From: Pelecanus crispus
Taxonomy: Eukaryota; Chordata; Aves; Pelecaniformes; Pelecanidae
Direction: 5' to 3'
Length of the DNA stretch: 64,000 bases
Assembly (NCBI RefSeq): GCF_030463565.1
Contig: NC_134675.1
Location: 13,847,862-13,911,861, forward strand
Shown here: positions 43,019 to 55,157 of the stretch, piece after piece
Layout of the letters: the number at the start of each line of letters is the position of its first letter
How positions within the stretch are numbered: position 1 is the first letter of the stretch
Position numbers and translations under genes: made by a program
The notes under the pieces: generated by a model
Seen by the model: the letters and a program-made list of their open reading frames with translations, nothing else
The model's database searches: none
What the model was told of the DNA's origin: nothing

Positions 43019-44423
43019 TAGAATCATAGAATCTGTCATGGTTTAGCCCCAGCCAGCAACTAAATACCACACAGCCGCTCACTCACTCCCCCTACCCCGA
43101 TGGGATGGGGGAGAGAATCAGAAGAATAAGAGTGAGAAACACTCCTGGGTTGAGATAAAAACAGTTTAATAGTTGAAATAAAGTAAAATAGTAATGATTA
43201 TAATAACAATATAATTATGATAATAATAATATACAAAGCAAGTGATGCACAATGCAATTGCTCACCACCCGCCGACTGATACCCAGACAGTTCCCGAGCA
43301 GCGATCGCTGCTCCCCAGCCAGTCCCCCACAGTTTATATACTGAGCATGATGTCATATGGTATGGAATAGCCCTTTGGGCAGTTTGGATCAACTATTCTG
43401 GCTGTGCCCCCTCCCAGTTTCTTGTGCACCTGGCAGAGCATGGGAAGCTGAAAAGTCCTTGACTAGCATAAGCAGTACTTAGCAACAACTAAAACATCAG
43501 CGTGTTATCAGCATTCTTCTCATACTAAATCGAAAACACAGCACTGTGCCTGCTACTAGGAAGAAAATTAACTCTATCCCAGCCGAAACCAGGACAGAAT
43601 CATAGAATCGTTTAGGTTGGAAAAGACCTTTGAGATCATCCAGTCCAACCATTAACCTAACATTACCAAGTCCACACTAAACCAATTAAGGGTAGAGTAA
43701 TAATTAATTTCATGTTTCCTGGCTTGGTGGATGGATTATTTTTTAATGAAAGTGAAAACTACTAATCATTAAGGTTGGAAAGGACCTCTAAGATCATCAG
43801 TCCAACCATCAACCCAACACCCCCATGTCCACTAAACCATGTCCCAAAGTGCCACGCCTACCCATTTTTTGAACACTTCCAGGGATGGTGACTCCACCAC
43901 CTCTCTGGGCAGCCTGTTCCAATGCTTGACTACCCTTTCCATAAAGAAATTTTTCCTAATATCCAACCTAAACCTCCCTTGACTCAACCTGAGGCCATTT
44001 CCTCTTGTCCTATCACTAACTACTTGGAAGAAGAGACCAACACCCACCTCACTACAACCTCCTTTCAGGTAGTTGTAGAGAGCAATAAGGTCTCCCCTCA
44101 GCCTCCTCTTCTCCAGGCTAAACAACCCCAGTTCCCTCAGCCGCTCCTCATAAGACTTGTTCTCTAGACCCTTCACCAGCTTCGTTGCTCTTCTCTGAAC
44201 ACGCTCCAGCACCTCAATGTCTTTCTTGTATTGAGGGGCCCAAAATTGGACACAGTATTCCAGGTGTGGCCTTACCAGTGCCGAGTACAGGGGGACGATC
44301 ACTTCCCTGCTCCTGCTGGCCACATTATTCCTGATATAAGCCAGGATGCTGTTGGCCTTCTTGGCCACCTGGGCACACTGCTGGCTCATGTTCAGCCGGC
44401 TGTCGACCAACACCCCCAGGTCC
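43019..44423 (-). mobile_element. CR1 LINE with duplicated tail, split by a solo LTR
   Basis: On the minus strand it ends in ATTCTATG copies at 43019-43033, interrupted by a solo LTR (43034-43596) and resuming at 43597. Two CR1 tail blocks are present (about 43602-43650 and 43765-43805). They are separated by a linker that matches the linker of the CR1 ending at 18742. The ORF2 C-terminal part is open at 43832-44413 ([20 protein letters not shown] to VGVALWDMV). 5'-truncated at about 44423. Confidence 0.9.
43034..43596 (-). repeat. solo LTR of the ERV-B family, minus strand
   Basis: 563 bp between TGTCATGG and CCAGGACA on the plus strand, flanked by GAATC on both sides (43029-43033 and 43597-43601). 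The 5-bp duplication matches that of the ERV-B provirus. It is inserted in the octamer tail of the CR1. A TATA motif (tatatactg complement) is near 43336. Confidence 0.93.
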
Positions 44424-45077
44424 TTTACTTGCTATCCATATTCCTCTTCTTATTCTGTCTTATTACAGTTATCTTAGTAAGCCATTAGTTTTTGGCCCTT
44501 TTTTTATTGAGATCCAGAAAGAACCCTGCAGCATCTCTCTCACCTCATCCCTTCCCCGCTGGTACAGAACACATGGTCAGAGCAGTAGGAGGTGCTCCAT
44601 GCCAGAGCAGGTACAGACCTGAAGGGACTGTGGCCCGTGGAGGGCCCACACCAGAGCAGAGGAAATGAGTAAGAGGGAAGGAACAGTGGAAGAAAATCGT
44701 AAGAAACAAGGGGACACTGAAGGGACTGAGTGTAATGTGTGGCAATAACAAGGGGAAGGGAGACTAGGAAGCAGGGAGGAGCAGTGTCTGGAGCGAAGTT
44801 GAGCCTGGGAAAGAGGGAAGAAAGGTGTTTTCCCCCGAATGTTTAAATGTTTGTCTTCTTTGTTTCCTAATATCTGAATCAGTAATTAAATGTTTATGTT
44901 AATTGGCAGTAAATTAACTTAAATTCTCCAAGTTGAGTCTGCCCATGACTAATTGGTGAGTGATTTCCCTGTCTTTATTTCAACCCATAAGTTTTCTTGC
45001 TTCTGTTTTTCCTGTTTTCTCTCCTGCTGGTGGGGGGCGAGTGACTGTGTGGGTGCTAGCTGTGCCTAACTCATGAC
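44424..45077 (+). repeat. LTR-like sequence, plus strand, degraded
   Basis: A segment near 44500-44520 (attgagatccagaaagaacc) resembles the end of the LTR-like unit at 40401-40918. The right part (tttatttcaacccataagttttc, ctcctgctggtgggggg, cgagtgactgtgtgggtgctagc) resembles the R/U5 of ERV-B-type LTRs and ends in ctcatgaca at 45077. Boundaries and family are uncertain. Confidence 0.45.
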
Positions 45078-45935
45078 AGTGAGCCAGAGCGTGATCGAGA
45101 GAATGAGGAAGAATGCAAGAGCGAGTGAGAGTGAGCACGAGCAAGAGACTGCAAGTGAGAAAGAGAGAGTGAGAAAGCAAGAGCAAGAGAGCATGAGCAA
45201 GGCAGCACAAGCAAGACCATGACTGAGAGAGCATGAGGAAGAGTGAGAGTGAGCAAGATCAAATTAACACAAGCAAGAGTACAAGGGGGAGAGAGAGAGA
45301 GAGATGGGGAGGTGGGGGGGGGGGGCATGACTGAGTGTGAGCAAGCAAAAGACTATAAGTGACCAGAGTATGGCTGGAAAAGCATGGGAGCAAGAGAGCA
45401 AGCAAGAATGTGAGAGCGAGTAAGAACAAGTGTGACTATGCATGAGCAAGAAAGCGCCAAAAAGCATGAGCGAGCGAGATAATGTGGGTGAGACAGCAAA
45501 TGCGATTGCAAGCAAGCCTGAGGGCAAGTGAGCGAGACTGAGTGAGTGCAAGCAAAAGCATGAACAAGGGAGTGTAAGAGGGAGAGAGCACAAGTGAGAG
45601 CAAGAGAGTAAGACCGAGCAAGAGTAGGAGAATGAGAGCAAGATTGAGTGAATGAGCAAGAGCACGAGGGAGAGCACGAGCAAGAGCACGAGGGAGAGTG
45701 CGAGCAAGGGAGCTCACAAGAGAGAGTGACTGAGAGCAAGCACAAGAGTGTGTGTGCACAAGACAGCACAAGTGGAGAGGGAGGGATCATGAGTGCGTGC
45801 ACAAGTGGGCCAGAGAGTGAGCGAGAGAGCACGAGTTCAAGAGCAAGTGAGACTGACAGAGCAAGATAACATGAGTGAGAGCAAGTGACAGAATGAGAGT
45901 GAGGATGGGAGTGAGAGCATGCGAGCGGTAGTGAG
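45078..45935. repeat. GA-rich minisatellite (GAGCAAGAG units)
   Basis: About 0.85 kb of imperfect units such as gagcaagag, gagagcacgag and gagtgagagcaag, almost entirely purines plus C on the plus strand. A G-run is at about 45315-45325. The long minus-strand ORFs (Ser/Leu/His-rich) follow from the composition and are not genes. Confidence 0.9.
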
Positions 45936-45937
45936 AG

Positions 45938-46160
45938 AAACTTGACTTGAACATAAGAAAGTTTTTTCATTGTGAAGATGGTCAAATTCTGGACCAGGTT
46001 GTTCAAAGAGGTCGCAGAGTCTCTCTCCTTGGAGATATTCAGAACCTGACTGGAAAAGACCCTGAGCAACCTTCTCTAGTTGAGCCTGGTTTTAGCAGGG
46101 GGGGTTAAACTAGAGTATCTCCAGATGTCCCTTCCAACCTCAACTATTCTGATTCTGTGA
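45938..46160 (+). mobile_element. CR1 3'-end fragment, plus strand
   Basis: Encodes the CR1 C-terminal block in degraded form (cttgaacataagaaagttttttcattgtgaagatggtcaaa, wrtc-like) and ends with cttccaacctcaactattctgattctgtgatcc, a tail of diverged octamers. It differs from the other CR1 subfamily here. Confidence 0.85.
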
Positions 46161-47599
46161 TCCAAATATATGTGAATAAATAAAATTACAAGATAATTTC
46201 TGAAGTGTTTAGTAATTTCAATATTATATGGCTAAAATCATGTTTATTACTGCTATTAGGTTGGTAATTTTTCAAGGTGAGATCATACTTTTCAGGTTAT
46301 AAATGGTTTATTTTATGCTGCATTTTGAAATACTGCTTCTTGACAGTGCTGTACTATAAATCAGCCCAGTAGTAAATGAATTCTTATTCATATCAGGTGA
46401 TGCTTTTAAAAATGGGGAAGAAGTTAAGCTTATAATTTTGAAGATAAACTGTCTTGAAGCTCTTACATTCTGGTCACATCTGGTTTATTTGATTAGTCCT
46501 TTAAGAAAATAAATCAGATGAAAGTGTGCACAGTACACATCATAGTCAATGTATATACCTCTAGATGTGTAACTATGTACACAGAGTTCTTTCCCTGGTA
46601 TTTCTTTTTTTGTCTGTTTTTTTTTTTCTGTCTCACTAACCATACATGCTCATGCTTCTGTTATGCCTTCTACTTTTTCATATATTTTATTATTTTTAAG
46701 GGAAAAAAAGTAAATTATATTTTGGTAACATGTTTCTAACATCCCAGCATCTTTATAAAGCCAGTTTGACCCTTAAATGATTGGGGGATTTTTGTTTTGA
46801 TTTTTTTTTTCCCTTAAAGTTGCTATCTGTCTATCTGACCATGTGCAATGCAGTAGTTAGACTAGCAAATCACACTCAAAAATGCTAAATGCTGGGATCT
46901 CGTGCTCTCTGAGCAAGAAAAATATTATGTTGGATAGTCAATTAGTGGGATTTGGGGTAACAAGCCAGCCAACACACATTGTAAGCACATGCCTCTAATG
47001 TTCCTCTGTAGAATATTTCACAAGAACACTCTGAGTTTTACTTCATTTATAATTACACAAATAAATCCTCAGAAAGTATTGGTGATGCAGGAAAAGTATA
47101 AGGCAATCAAAAATAAATTAGATTAGATTCCTGTGTGCTGGCAGTGGGGCAACTATGAAGGCAAGTTAGGGAAAAAATCAGGTGAAGTCAGAGTACGAGT
47201 AGAGCCTGTGCTCTAATTCAGGGATTATAGACAGTGGTCATGAAAGGCATGAGCCTTGCTCATGGATTGGAGGCTAATTCTGACTCTCCCATTTCTGTTC
47301 CTGCAATCCCTCCAAAAAAAAAGGGAGGTACTTCATAGCTTTTAAAGCATTCAAAGGGCAATCTTAGGAATTATTGCAGACTGTCTTAATTGCCAAAAAA
47401 CAACTTCAGATGAGAAACGCAACATAGTTTCATAGCGTCCTGAACAATCCTGGTATTTTTCTTTTCTAGGACACAAAGCTGGAATCCTGTTAAGCATCAC
47501 TGAGTGGTTGCAAGAGAGAACAAGTGTGCCACAGATAGTTTTCCTACTTTTTCAGTCCTCGCTAAATTTGGTTTGAGAGTGCTGTTAAGAATGTTTAAA
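46161..47599. other. unassigned AT-rich sequence
   Basis: No gene, domain or repeat recognised. It contains T-rich runs (46598-46628, 46799-46812) and an A9 run near 47315. Could be unique host sequence. Confidence 0.5.
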
Positions 47600-48330
47600 A
47601 AGCACCAAATCCAGTAGACAGACCAATACATTCCTCCTTCCTGGCCACTGAAGGCCAGCCTGGTGTACTCTAAGACTTGGGAGGTCTCTCTGTCCCAGTC
47701 TGATGGATACAGCTGCTGTTTCTGTTTGCAGGTCTGGCCAGTAGTGAGGCTGAGCATGTATTCTGGAGAGGCACATACACAAACATGTGATACTAACACA
47801 GGTGGCCACACAGTATAACAGACAGAGCAGTGCCTTTAGCAGCACTCACATATAACACTACCAGAACTCACATAAAATATTAAGTACAGAGCGCCAAATC
47901 CCATTCCTCCTCTCTGGCTGATCAGGACTGAAATTCACTAGTGAAAACACACATCCTTACTCTTTAGATTCACAAGCACACACACATTCATGGATACCTT
48001 GAATATTAGCATAAGCCAAGTCCATCTAATATCCATGCCTGGTCCCCTTATCTGGTGTGCAGGGTCTCTTCTTACTCACCAGCTAGCCCAGCTTGATACT
48101 CACCAGCAAACAGATGCATGCACTCACACACTTGTCTCACAAACACCCCCACAATCACAGAGCCCTTGAATATTAGCACAGGTTTTCAGTCCATGCCTGG
48201 CCCCTGCACCACCACCCCCCCCCTTACCTACCCACTGTCTCAGACCATGAGTCTTTCCAGATGTGGGTCTTCTACTTGCTGGCTAATCCAGCTTGAAGTT
48301 TGCTAGCAAATTACACGTACACACAGGATG
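47600..48330. repeat. unclassified long repeat R, copy 3 (diverged)
   Basis: Aligns to R1/R2 through gccagcctggtgtac, gtttgcaggtctggccagtag, cagcactcacatata, ttcactagtgaaaacac, acaagcacacacac and ccagcttgaagtttgctagc, with more substitutions and a shorter right end. Confidence 0.6.
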
Positions 48331-48869
48331 AAATTTACTGAAGAAAAATAAAAACACCTAGGTGTGACCATCAACAAACCCCTACAATGGAAGAAGGCTC
48401 AGAGAAGATAGGCAAGGGTGATATGCTCAAGAAGCTCAGAGAATAATGTATCTTCCTAAGCCAGCCAGACCAACATGGGGGAAGGGTATATGTATCTCAG
48501 CCCAACATAGAGTATAAAAATCAAACCAAAATTAACTTTGAAGACAGCAATGGGCTTGAGCTGGCTTCAACCCATTTATTCTCTCCCAGCAACTGGGGAT
48601 GTGTGGTGGTGAGCATATAGAGACTGGTAATGGGAATCACATTTGTATTGTGATCCAACTGTACATTGCAATTGCTATATTGTGCATGTATTGTTATTTC
48701 AGTATATTGCAGTATCACTCTGCTAAATCAAAATGCCATGTAATGTCAAATACCTACAAATAAGTAAATTTGCTATTAAACATTAAACCCCCCTCTTCTG
48801 GAATATCTAAAAGAACCTGGTCAGAGAGTATTGGACTCTGACATTAATAGGCGAGTAGGCTGGGGGTGA
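48331..48869. other. unassigned sequence
   Basis: No gene or known repeat recognised between R3 and the ERV-E LTR. It has short AT-rich stretches only. Confidence 0.45.
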
Positions 48870-49190
48870 GTAAGTGTTTGGGAGGGGACACAGCCAGGAT
48901 AGATGATCCAAACTGACCAAAGGGATATTCCATACCATATGATGTCATGGGGGAGTTTTTCCAAGGTAGCTGTTGCTCAGAGACTGCCTGGGCATCGGTC
49001 TGCTGGTGGGAGATGATGAGTGATTGCTTTTGCATCACTTGTTTTTTCTTTCTTTTTTTTTTTTCCTCTTCACTTATTAAACTGTCTTTATCTTGATCCA
49101 CAATTTTTTCTCTCTTTTGTCCTTCTGCTTCTCTCACCCATCCTGCTGGGTGCGAGTGATCGAGCAACTGGGTGGGGTCAACCCACCACA
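48870..49190 (+). repeat. ERV-E LTR, 3' portion
   Basis: Shares with ERV-B LTRs the block gatccaaactgaccaaaggg, ttccataccatatga and the terminal region. It ends in acccaccaca, right before the spacer gtcctttt and the primer site. The 5' part of the LTR is missing or unrecognisable. Confidence 0.75.
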
Positions 49191-49199
49191 GTCCTTTTT

Positions 49200-49217
49200 T
49201 GGCACCCAACATGGGGC
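49200..49217 (+). other. ERV-E primer-binding site, decayed Lys1,2-type
   Basis: TGGCACCCAACATGGGGC differs from the Lys1,2 site of ERV-B at two positions, both explained by loss of CpG (CG to CA and CG to TG). The same gtcctttttt spacer joins it to the LTR. Confidence 0.85.
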
Positions 49218-49274
49218 ACAAGGAGTTCAAGATAACAACAGATTTGATTGGAGTGTGCTAGACTGAATTTATAG

Positions 49275-51649
49275 TTGTTATACCTGTTTAGCTGTTCCTT
49301 GGCAGGCTGTTATTTGCTGTTACTGGTCACAATGTTGACTTGTTTGCTCTCAATACTGGTTTATTTGTTCCCTCACCTGCTCCGTGGTGTGCTCCCTCTC
49401 TTGCTGTACATCAAACTCCAGGGCTTGTTAATGGCTGCTTTCGGCTTTTCCTGTCTATCACTTTGTTTTGCTTTGCCTGGGAGAGCTATGATAAAAGCAC
49501 TGGCCTTGAGCCTAATCTGGTATTTGGGCCTCTGTATTGCTGCTGTCCCAGTACTCCATGAACCATCTCGTGGAGACAATTAACAACTATACCTTCCTCC
49601 TCTTCTCCTCTCTAAGCCACTTTGTGGGGGAAATGAAGAATAGCACCTTCCCCTTCTCCTCCAGGGTAGAGGTTTTCTGCCTTGTTACAATGGCAGTTTC
49701 TTGAACATCCAAGAATGCTCACATTGGCATGCATCATAAATCTGATTTCAGCTTTTCCTAAGCTTAACCAACTGCTTGGCAATGCCATGTGGGGATTTGC
49801 CCTGAGGCAGTCAATTCATGGGTGGCAAGGTGCACGGGAGAATTTGGGCAGGTACCTAGAGAATGATTTTTACCTCCAGTTGTTTGGGATTTCACACCCA
49901 AACAGGCATGGAATCCTGTTGAAGTGACAGAACACTTGAGGGAAGGATGCCTTGCCTATATCAAAGAGATGCAACAACTTCTAGCACTGTGCTGGGGCCT
50001 GACTGATGCCTACCGAGCCTGTCCAGCACCCTCAAAGGAGCAAGAAGGTGTATGGATCTGAGGACATACAAACAGACATTGTGGCTAAGCCAGAGACCCA
50101 ACCCTCGACTATAATGGTTACTCCTGTAGTCAAGAAGAAACAATGGAAGCAGAAGTCAACTTGCTTAGTAAGGGAGGAAGAAGCTCCTCCTGAGAGGGAG
50201 CAGGAAGAAGAACCAGAAGAGGCAGTCTATTCTGCAACAGGACAGCCACAAGAACAGGAGGGAGAAGAGACAGAAACCATAAACAAGGCAAAAAACACCT
50301 GATCCCTATCCCTGAGTGAGCTGTGAGATATGTGGAAAGATTACAGCCATCATCCAGGTGAGTAGAATCATAGAATCATTTAGGTTGGAAAAGACCTTTA
50401 AGATCATCCAGTCCAACCATTAACCTAACATTACCAAGTCCACCACTAAACCAATTAAGGGTAGACTAGACTAAACCATGTCCCAAAGTGCTACGTCTAC
50501 CCGTTTTTTGAATGCTTCCAGGGATGGTGACTCCACCACCTCTCTGGGCAGCCTGTTCCAATTCTTGACCACCCTTTTGGTGAAGAAATTTTTCCTAATA
50601 TCCAACCTAAACCTCCCCTGGCGCAGCTTGAGCCCATTTCCTCTCGTCCTATTACTAACTACTTGGGAGAAGAGACCAACACCCAATAGAATCATAAAGT
50701 AAATTATCACCTGGTTGCTCCAGTGCTGGGATAGTGGGGCCAACAGTCCCACCCACAGAACTAGAGGGTAAGGAAGCCCAGCAGCTAGGATCCCTTGCTA
50801 GGAAGCATGGAATCAACAAAGGGATTGGAAGAGGGGCAGCAATCTATAGGCTCTGGAGGCAGCTCCAGTCGAGTGTGAAGGCAAGGTATCCCCTCAAAGA
50901 AGATCCTGCAAAACTTCTGAGGCAAGTGGACCACTGTTGAGGGAGGTATCCGGTATCTGAGGGAATTAGCAGTGGTGGAGGCAATCTACAGCAACCGGGA
51001 CAATAACCAGGTCTCCAAAGATCTGGATGACATCCAGTGCATGCAGTCCACATGGCCAAAGTTTGTATGGAACACACTGATGTTGTACACCAGCACCCTG
51101 GTGATAGTGGGCTGGACAGACATCAAGGCACCAACTGTGGATAGACTGGCCTACCAGCTCTGGCAATTCAAAGAGAATGTCTCTTCTTCTCCAACCTTAC
51201 GATCCTGTGTCTTGGCTGTGAAATAACTGTCCCAACAGTTCCAGCAACTCAGAGAATCTTCCTCCTTGCCCTTACAGGCTGGTGTCTCAGCTATCAAGAG
51301 TGCTATACAGAGTTGACCTTTCTCTGCTCAAAGGAAAGGGAACCATGGGCACATGCCACGTGCCACCCTGTGGTTCTATCTGCGTGACCATGGGGAGGGC
51401 ATGGGGAAGTGGGACGATGCACCTACCTCAAACCTAGAAGCTTGTGTACATGAATTACGAGGAAAAACAGCATCCAAAAAGGGTCCATCCAGGAAGATGA
51501 CTGCTCCAATTGCTGCTGAGCAATTCCCCAGATACAGTAGAAGGGCTGATTTCCCTTCTGATCCTGATGAGGGGACTTCTGGTTTGCAATTAGGGGAGTC
51601 AGGTGGATCTAGGGGTGCCCCATCCACGACTGCCTTCTTTTCAGCTTAA
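49275..51649 (+). pseudogene. ERV-E gag with N-terminal membrane domain, degraded
   Basis: The first ATG is 57 nt after the primer site, as in ERV-B. The first piece (49275-49583) has several hydrophobic segments (YLLLLVTMLTCLLSILVYLF, LLMAAFGFSCLSLCFAL, IKALALSLIWYLGLCIAAVP), little conserved in residues but alike in character to ERV-B. Later pieces match ERV-B Gag: HGWQGARENLGRYLENDF near 49815-49870, KKKQWKQKSTCLVREEEAPP near 50140-50190, the IKSAIQS and RATLWFYLRDHGEGMGKWDD region near 51290-51420. Stops and frameshifts are frequent and a CR1 interrupts it. No pol follows. Confidence 0.78.
50363..50690 (-). mobile_element. CR1 3'-end fragment inside ERV-E gag, minus strand
   Basis: Tail octamers at 50363-50380, then the conserved block ggttggaaaagacctttaag and the ORF2 C-terminus (VDVALWDMV, near 50471-50500) up to about 50690. 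A stray tagaatcata lies at the far junction. ERV-E gag continues on both sides (HHPG before, ITWL-like after). Confidence 0.9.
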
Positions 51650-51959
51650 CTTTCTGTTTAGCTTTAATGATCTGAATAAACCATTCTTAAACCCTAACTG
51701 GTGTTAACTAAATTAGTGAGAGTCTGCATATTGATGGGGCCAATGTATTCTGGCTGAAATGATAACCTCCATGCACTAAAACACATACCTTTGTTATTAA
51801 ACAGGAATACATAATTTTCTTGCTAATACCTGATGCAGTGAGTGAGAAGTATAAAAATTAAAAAAAAAAATCTCTAGAGTCCTACTTATAATTGTTAACA
51901 AGGTTTTTCTGTTTATGCCCTTCTGTGTGTTAGAGGAAAATATATCTTGCCAAATCTGA
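51650..51959. other. unassigned sequence
   Basis: Non-coding stretch after the ERV-E gag remnant. It contains an AATAAA at about 51675-51680 and an A10 run near 51860. No feature recognised. Confidence 0.4.
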
Positions 51960-52200
51960 CAGCCTGAGTTTTGTAGCATTGGAGCCTCTGATCCATGCTG
52001 GGCAGATCCTGTCCATAGAAGAGATTCTCCCATTTTGGTCATTTGAACTATTTCAGGATTTTCTTAAAAGAAAACAACTCTATTCAACATTTCTACTGTC
52101 AAACAAAAAGGATGTTCACATGAGAACTTCTTGCTGCACTGTTAGATAAAGGCAAGGCCACACAAGTGGCATAATCGCCAGTACTGAGTGGGAGCTGCCT
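51960..52200 (-). repeat. fragment of the TGTAGTGATCC LTR-like family, minus strand
   Basis: The reverse complement matches the right half of the unit at 42551-43011: agctcccactcagtactgg, gccttgcctttatctaacag, gcagcaagaagttctca, gaacatcctttt, tagagttgttttctt. Confidence 0.7.
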
Positions 52201-52254
52201 GCAAATCGCCTAAACCCCTCCTTTGTCCTGCCTTTGGTATCTCCCCTAAACATC

Positions 52255-52788
52255 TGTGGTAAGTTAACCTTGGCTGGCTGCCAAGCCACTCTATCACTCC
52301 CCCTCCTCAGTGGGGGGAGATTAAAATCTCCTGGGTAGAGACAAGGGCAGTTTACTAAAGAAAAGCAAGGATCACATACAGAAGCAAAGGAAAACAAAAA
52401 GATTTATCCTCTACTTCCCATCAGCAGGCGATGTACAGCCTCAGTAGCAGTTGCTTCGGAAAACAAGTGACTTAATAACAAATGCCCCCCGGCTCCCCTC
52501 CTTTCTCTTAGCTTTTATTGCTGAGTACTATGTCATATGCTATGTAATATCCCTTTGGTCAGTTTGGGTCAGCTGTCCTGGCTATGTCCCCTCCCAACCT
52601 TTTGCCCACCTCCAGCCTACTGGCCTTTGGGGGTGGGGGGTGTTGTTGGAGGCACAGCCTTGATGCTGTGGGAGCACTGCTCAGCAGTAGCCAAAACACC
52701 GGTGTGTTATGTTCTAGCTACAAAGCACAGCATTATGAGGGCTGCTATGGGGAAAGTTAATTCCACCCCAGCCAGACCCAATACAACA
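52255..52788 (-). repeat. LTR of an ERV-B-related family, minus strand
   Basis: 534 bp; plus strand TGTGGTAAG...ATACAACA, so TGTTGTATTGGG...on the minus strand. It shares U3 sequence with ERV-B LTRs (atgtcatatgctatgtaatatccctttgg, cctcccaac) and end sequence with 9311-9668 (accttggctggctgcca). No target duplication is seen (acatc left, cccca right). Confidence 0.75.
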
Positions 52789-54549
52789 CCCCATAATAAG
52801 TCCTGTGTGATCCCCAAATGATCTTCCCCTGCATCCCATTATGAGTCCTGCACCCCTAGGCATTAATCCCCCTTAGTCCTAAAGGTGATCCAGAGCGCTG
52901 CTCCTGATGACTAATCTTGATGGGTTTCACACCTGGACAAGGGGGGTGATCGCTGGCCTGGGACAGCCCTGTGAGGTGCCTGGACAGGGTGTTCATTCCT
53001 CTGGAGTCGTTCATTTCGGTTCCCACTTGCCGTTGTGCCCCTGTGCTCCTCTGGACTTGTGGAGGTGGGCATTTGATGGGCTGCTAGCTCCTCTGATGGG
53101 CCTGGGAGTAGCCTGGCAGGGTATTATTTGGTCTCCCCCTCCTGCCATTGTCTTTCTGTGCTCCTTTGTGGGTGTGCAGACAGCTTTTATCACATAACCT
53201 AACACTATAAGCTCATTAAAACTATATTTTGTCCTCATTCTACATGTTCAATAATATTAGAGTATGGCTCTAATTTATCCAGGTGTTTGACGGTGTCTGG
53301 AGAAGTTTACACATCCTAGGTCTGCTATCTGCCTTTGGCTTTTCTGATCAATTTCAGTGACTAAGCCAGGGAACTGTCACTTACCTGAGGAAGCCGTGTT
53401 TGTAGTACATATGCCAAATATATTTCCTGCATGCCAGGACAGTTGTAATCGTGTAACAAATCACTCAATTATCTTTTCTTTTTTATTGTTCAGTTTTTAC
53501 CATTACTTCTTCATAGGGAGGAGCTCAAGGTTCTCTACTAGTTTGCTGTTTGGCAAAATGGATTTTGAGATATGAAAACTAGTGAAAGTCTGATTAATTC
53601 TGGACTTACCTCAGACGTTCCACCTTAAGGTAGAACAGAATTTTAAAAAAACTCTGCTACTTGATACAAAATATTTTGTTTGCTGGGCTGACTTGGGCAG
53701 AACATATTGATCAGTCATATTTTGTTTGACATATTCTGATTTATGTTATTAGGCAAATTAGAAAAAAAAAGATGCTGGGAATGTTGGGAAACAGGAAATA
53801 TATCCTACTGCTGGCTCAAGATATTTTAAAAAAAGACTGGAATTGCACTGACCTAATCATAGGTTTGCTTGTAGTTCACCACTTACTCTAAGCTATGAAG
53901 TACACATGAAACTTATGGCAGTATCCCAAAATGATAACATGAACATAGAAAAAAAATCTTTATACTCTTTCTCTCCCAGCAGTTGGATTTGGAGTCGAGT
54001 TTTTTCCTGCAACGTTGTTTTTCCTCCAGGTTGCTGTCATGGTGTAGATCAGGACAGACTAAACACATGCATTAAGTATTATGCAATAATTGGATATGTG
54101 TGAAGGAGTTTGGATATTTATTGCCTCTGTGAAAGAGTGATTAATCACACAGGGAACACTACAAAGCTACAGAAAAGTTATCTCTACTTTCCCTTTTCCT
54201 TGCTGACAGGATCCGCAGTTGTCAGTGGTCAAAAGGAGCAGGGTGCTAAGCATGCTGGTTCCAGACCCAAATTTGTGCCATCTCCTTTGGGCTGAGGTGT
54301 ATAAATTTTATGAGGTGGAGATCATCTTCTGGATTGTTTGATCTTTACTGGTTGGTGGACTGCTTCAAGCTCTTGCTTGTGACTGGTGTACTGAGTCGCT
54401 GGTCAAATATTCTTATATAAGTTTAGTTCTGCTATTTCTACCAATTAGGTGGTATCTTTCTTTCATAACACCTACCTTAATGTGCTTTATCTAACAAAAG
54501 TTACATCCCAAACAACTACCGACCAACATACTGAAGGTCAAGGAATTTG
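52789..54549. other. unassigned sequence
   Basis: No gene, RNA or known repeat recognised. Left part 52800-53200 is GC-richer and may be more LTR or internal ERV sequence. The rest is AT-rich and looks unique. Confidence 0.4.
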
Positions 54550-54916
54550 CTTAAGGAAAGCAAATGCAACTCCTATCTTCAAAAAGGGCAAGAAGGAGGA
54601 CCCAGGGCTGGTCAGCCTCACCTCAATCCCTGGGAAGGTGATGCAGCAACTAATCCTGGGAACCATTTCCATACACATTAAGGACAAGGAAAACATCAGG
54701 AATAGTCAGCATGGATTCACCAAGACAAAGTCATGCTTGACCAGCTTGATCACCTTCTCTGATGAAGTGACTGGCCTGGTAGATGACGGGAGAGCAGTGG
54801 ATATTGCCTACATGGACTTCAGTAAGGCCTTCAGCAAGGCCTTCAGCACAATCTCCCATAAGATCCTCATAGACAAGCTGTTGAAATATGGGCTGGATGA
54901 GCTGACAGTGAGGTGG
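54550..54916 (+). pseudogene. CR1 reverse transcriptase fragment, plus strand
   Basis: Open frame with RT landmarks [42 protein letters not shown] and AYMDFSKAFSKAFSTISHKI, cut off at the LTR that starts at 54917. A short in-frame duplication repeats the KAFS unit. More diverged than the other CR1 copies. Confidence 0.85.
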
Positions 54917-55157
54917 TGTCCTGGTTTCGGCTGGGATAGAGTTAATTTTCTTCCTAGTAGCTGGCATAGTGCTGTGTTTTGGATTTAGGATGAGAAGAAT
55001 GCTGATAACACACTGATGTTTTAGTTGTTGTAAGTACTGCTTATGCTAGTCAAGAACTTTGCAGCTTCCCATGCTCTGCCAGGTGCACAAGAAACTGGGA
55101 GGGGGCACAGCCAGAATAGTTGATCCAAACTGACCAAAGGGCTATTCCATACCATAT

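Noticed and set aside
45071-46069. Long minus-strand ORFs rich in Ser, Leu, His and Cys
   Set aside because: Same cause: the GA-rich array has no stops on the pyrimidine strand. No domain and several frames open.
49275-51649. ERV-E gag as a domesticated host gene
   Set aside because: Numerous stops and frameshifts and a CR1 insertion; the AATAAA after it is not enough.
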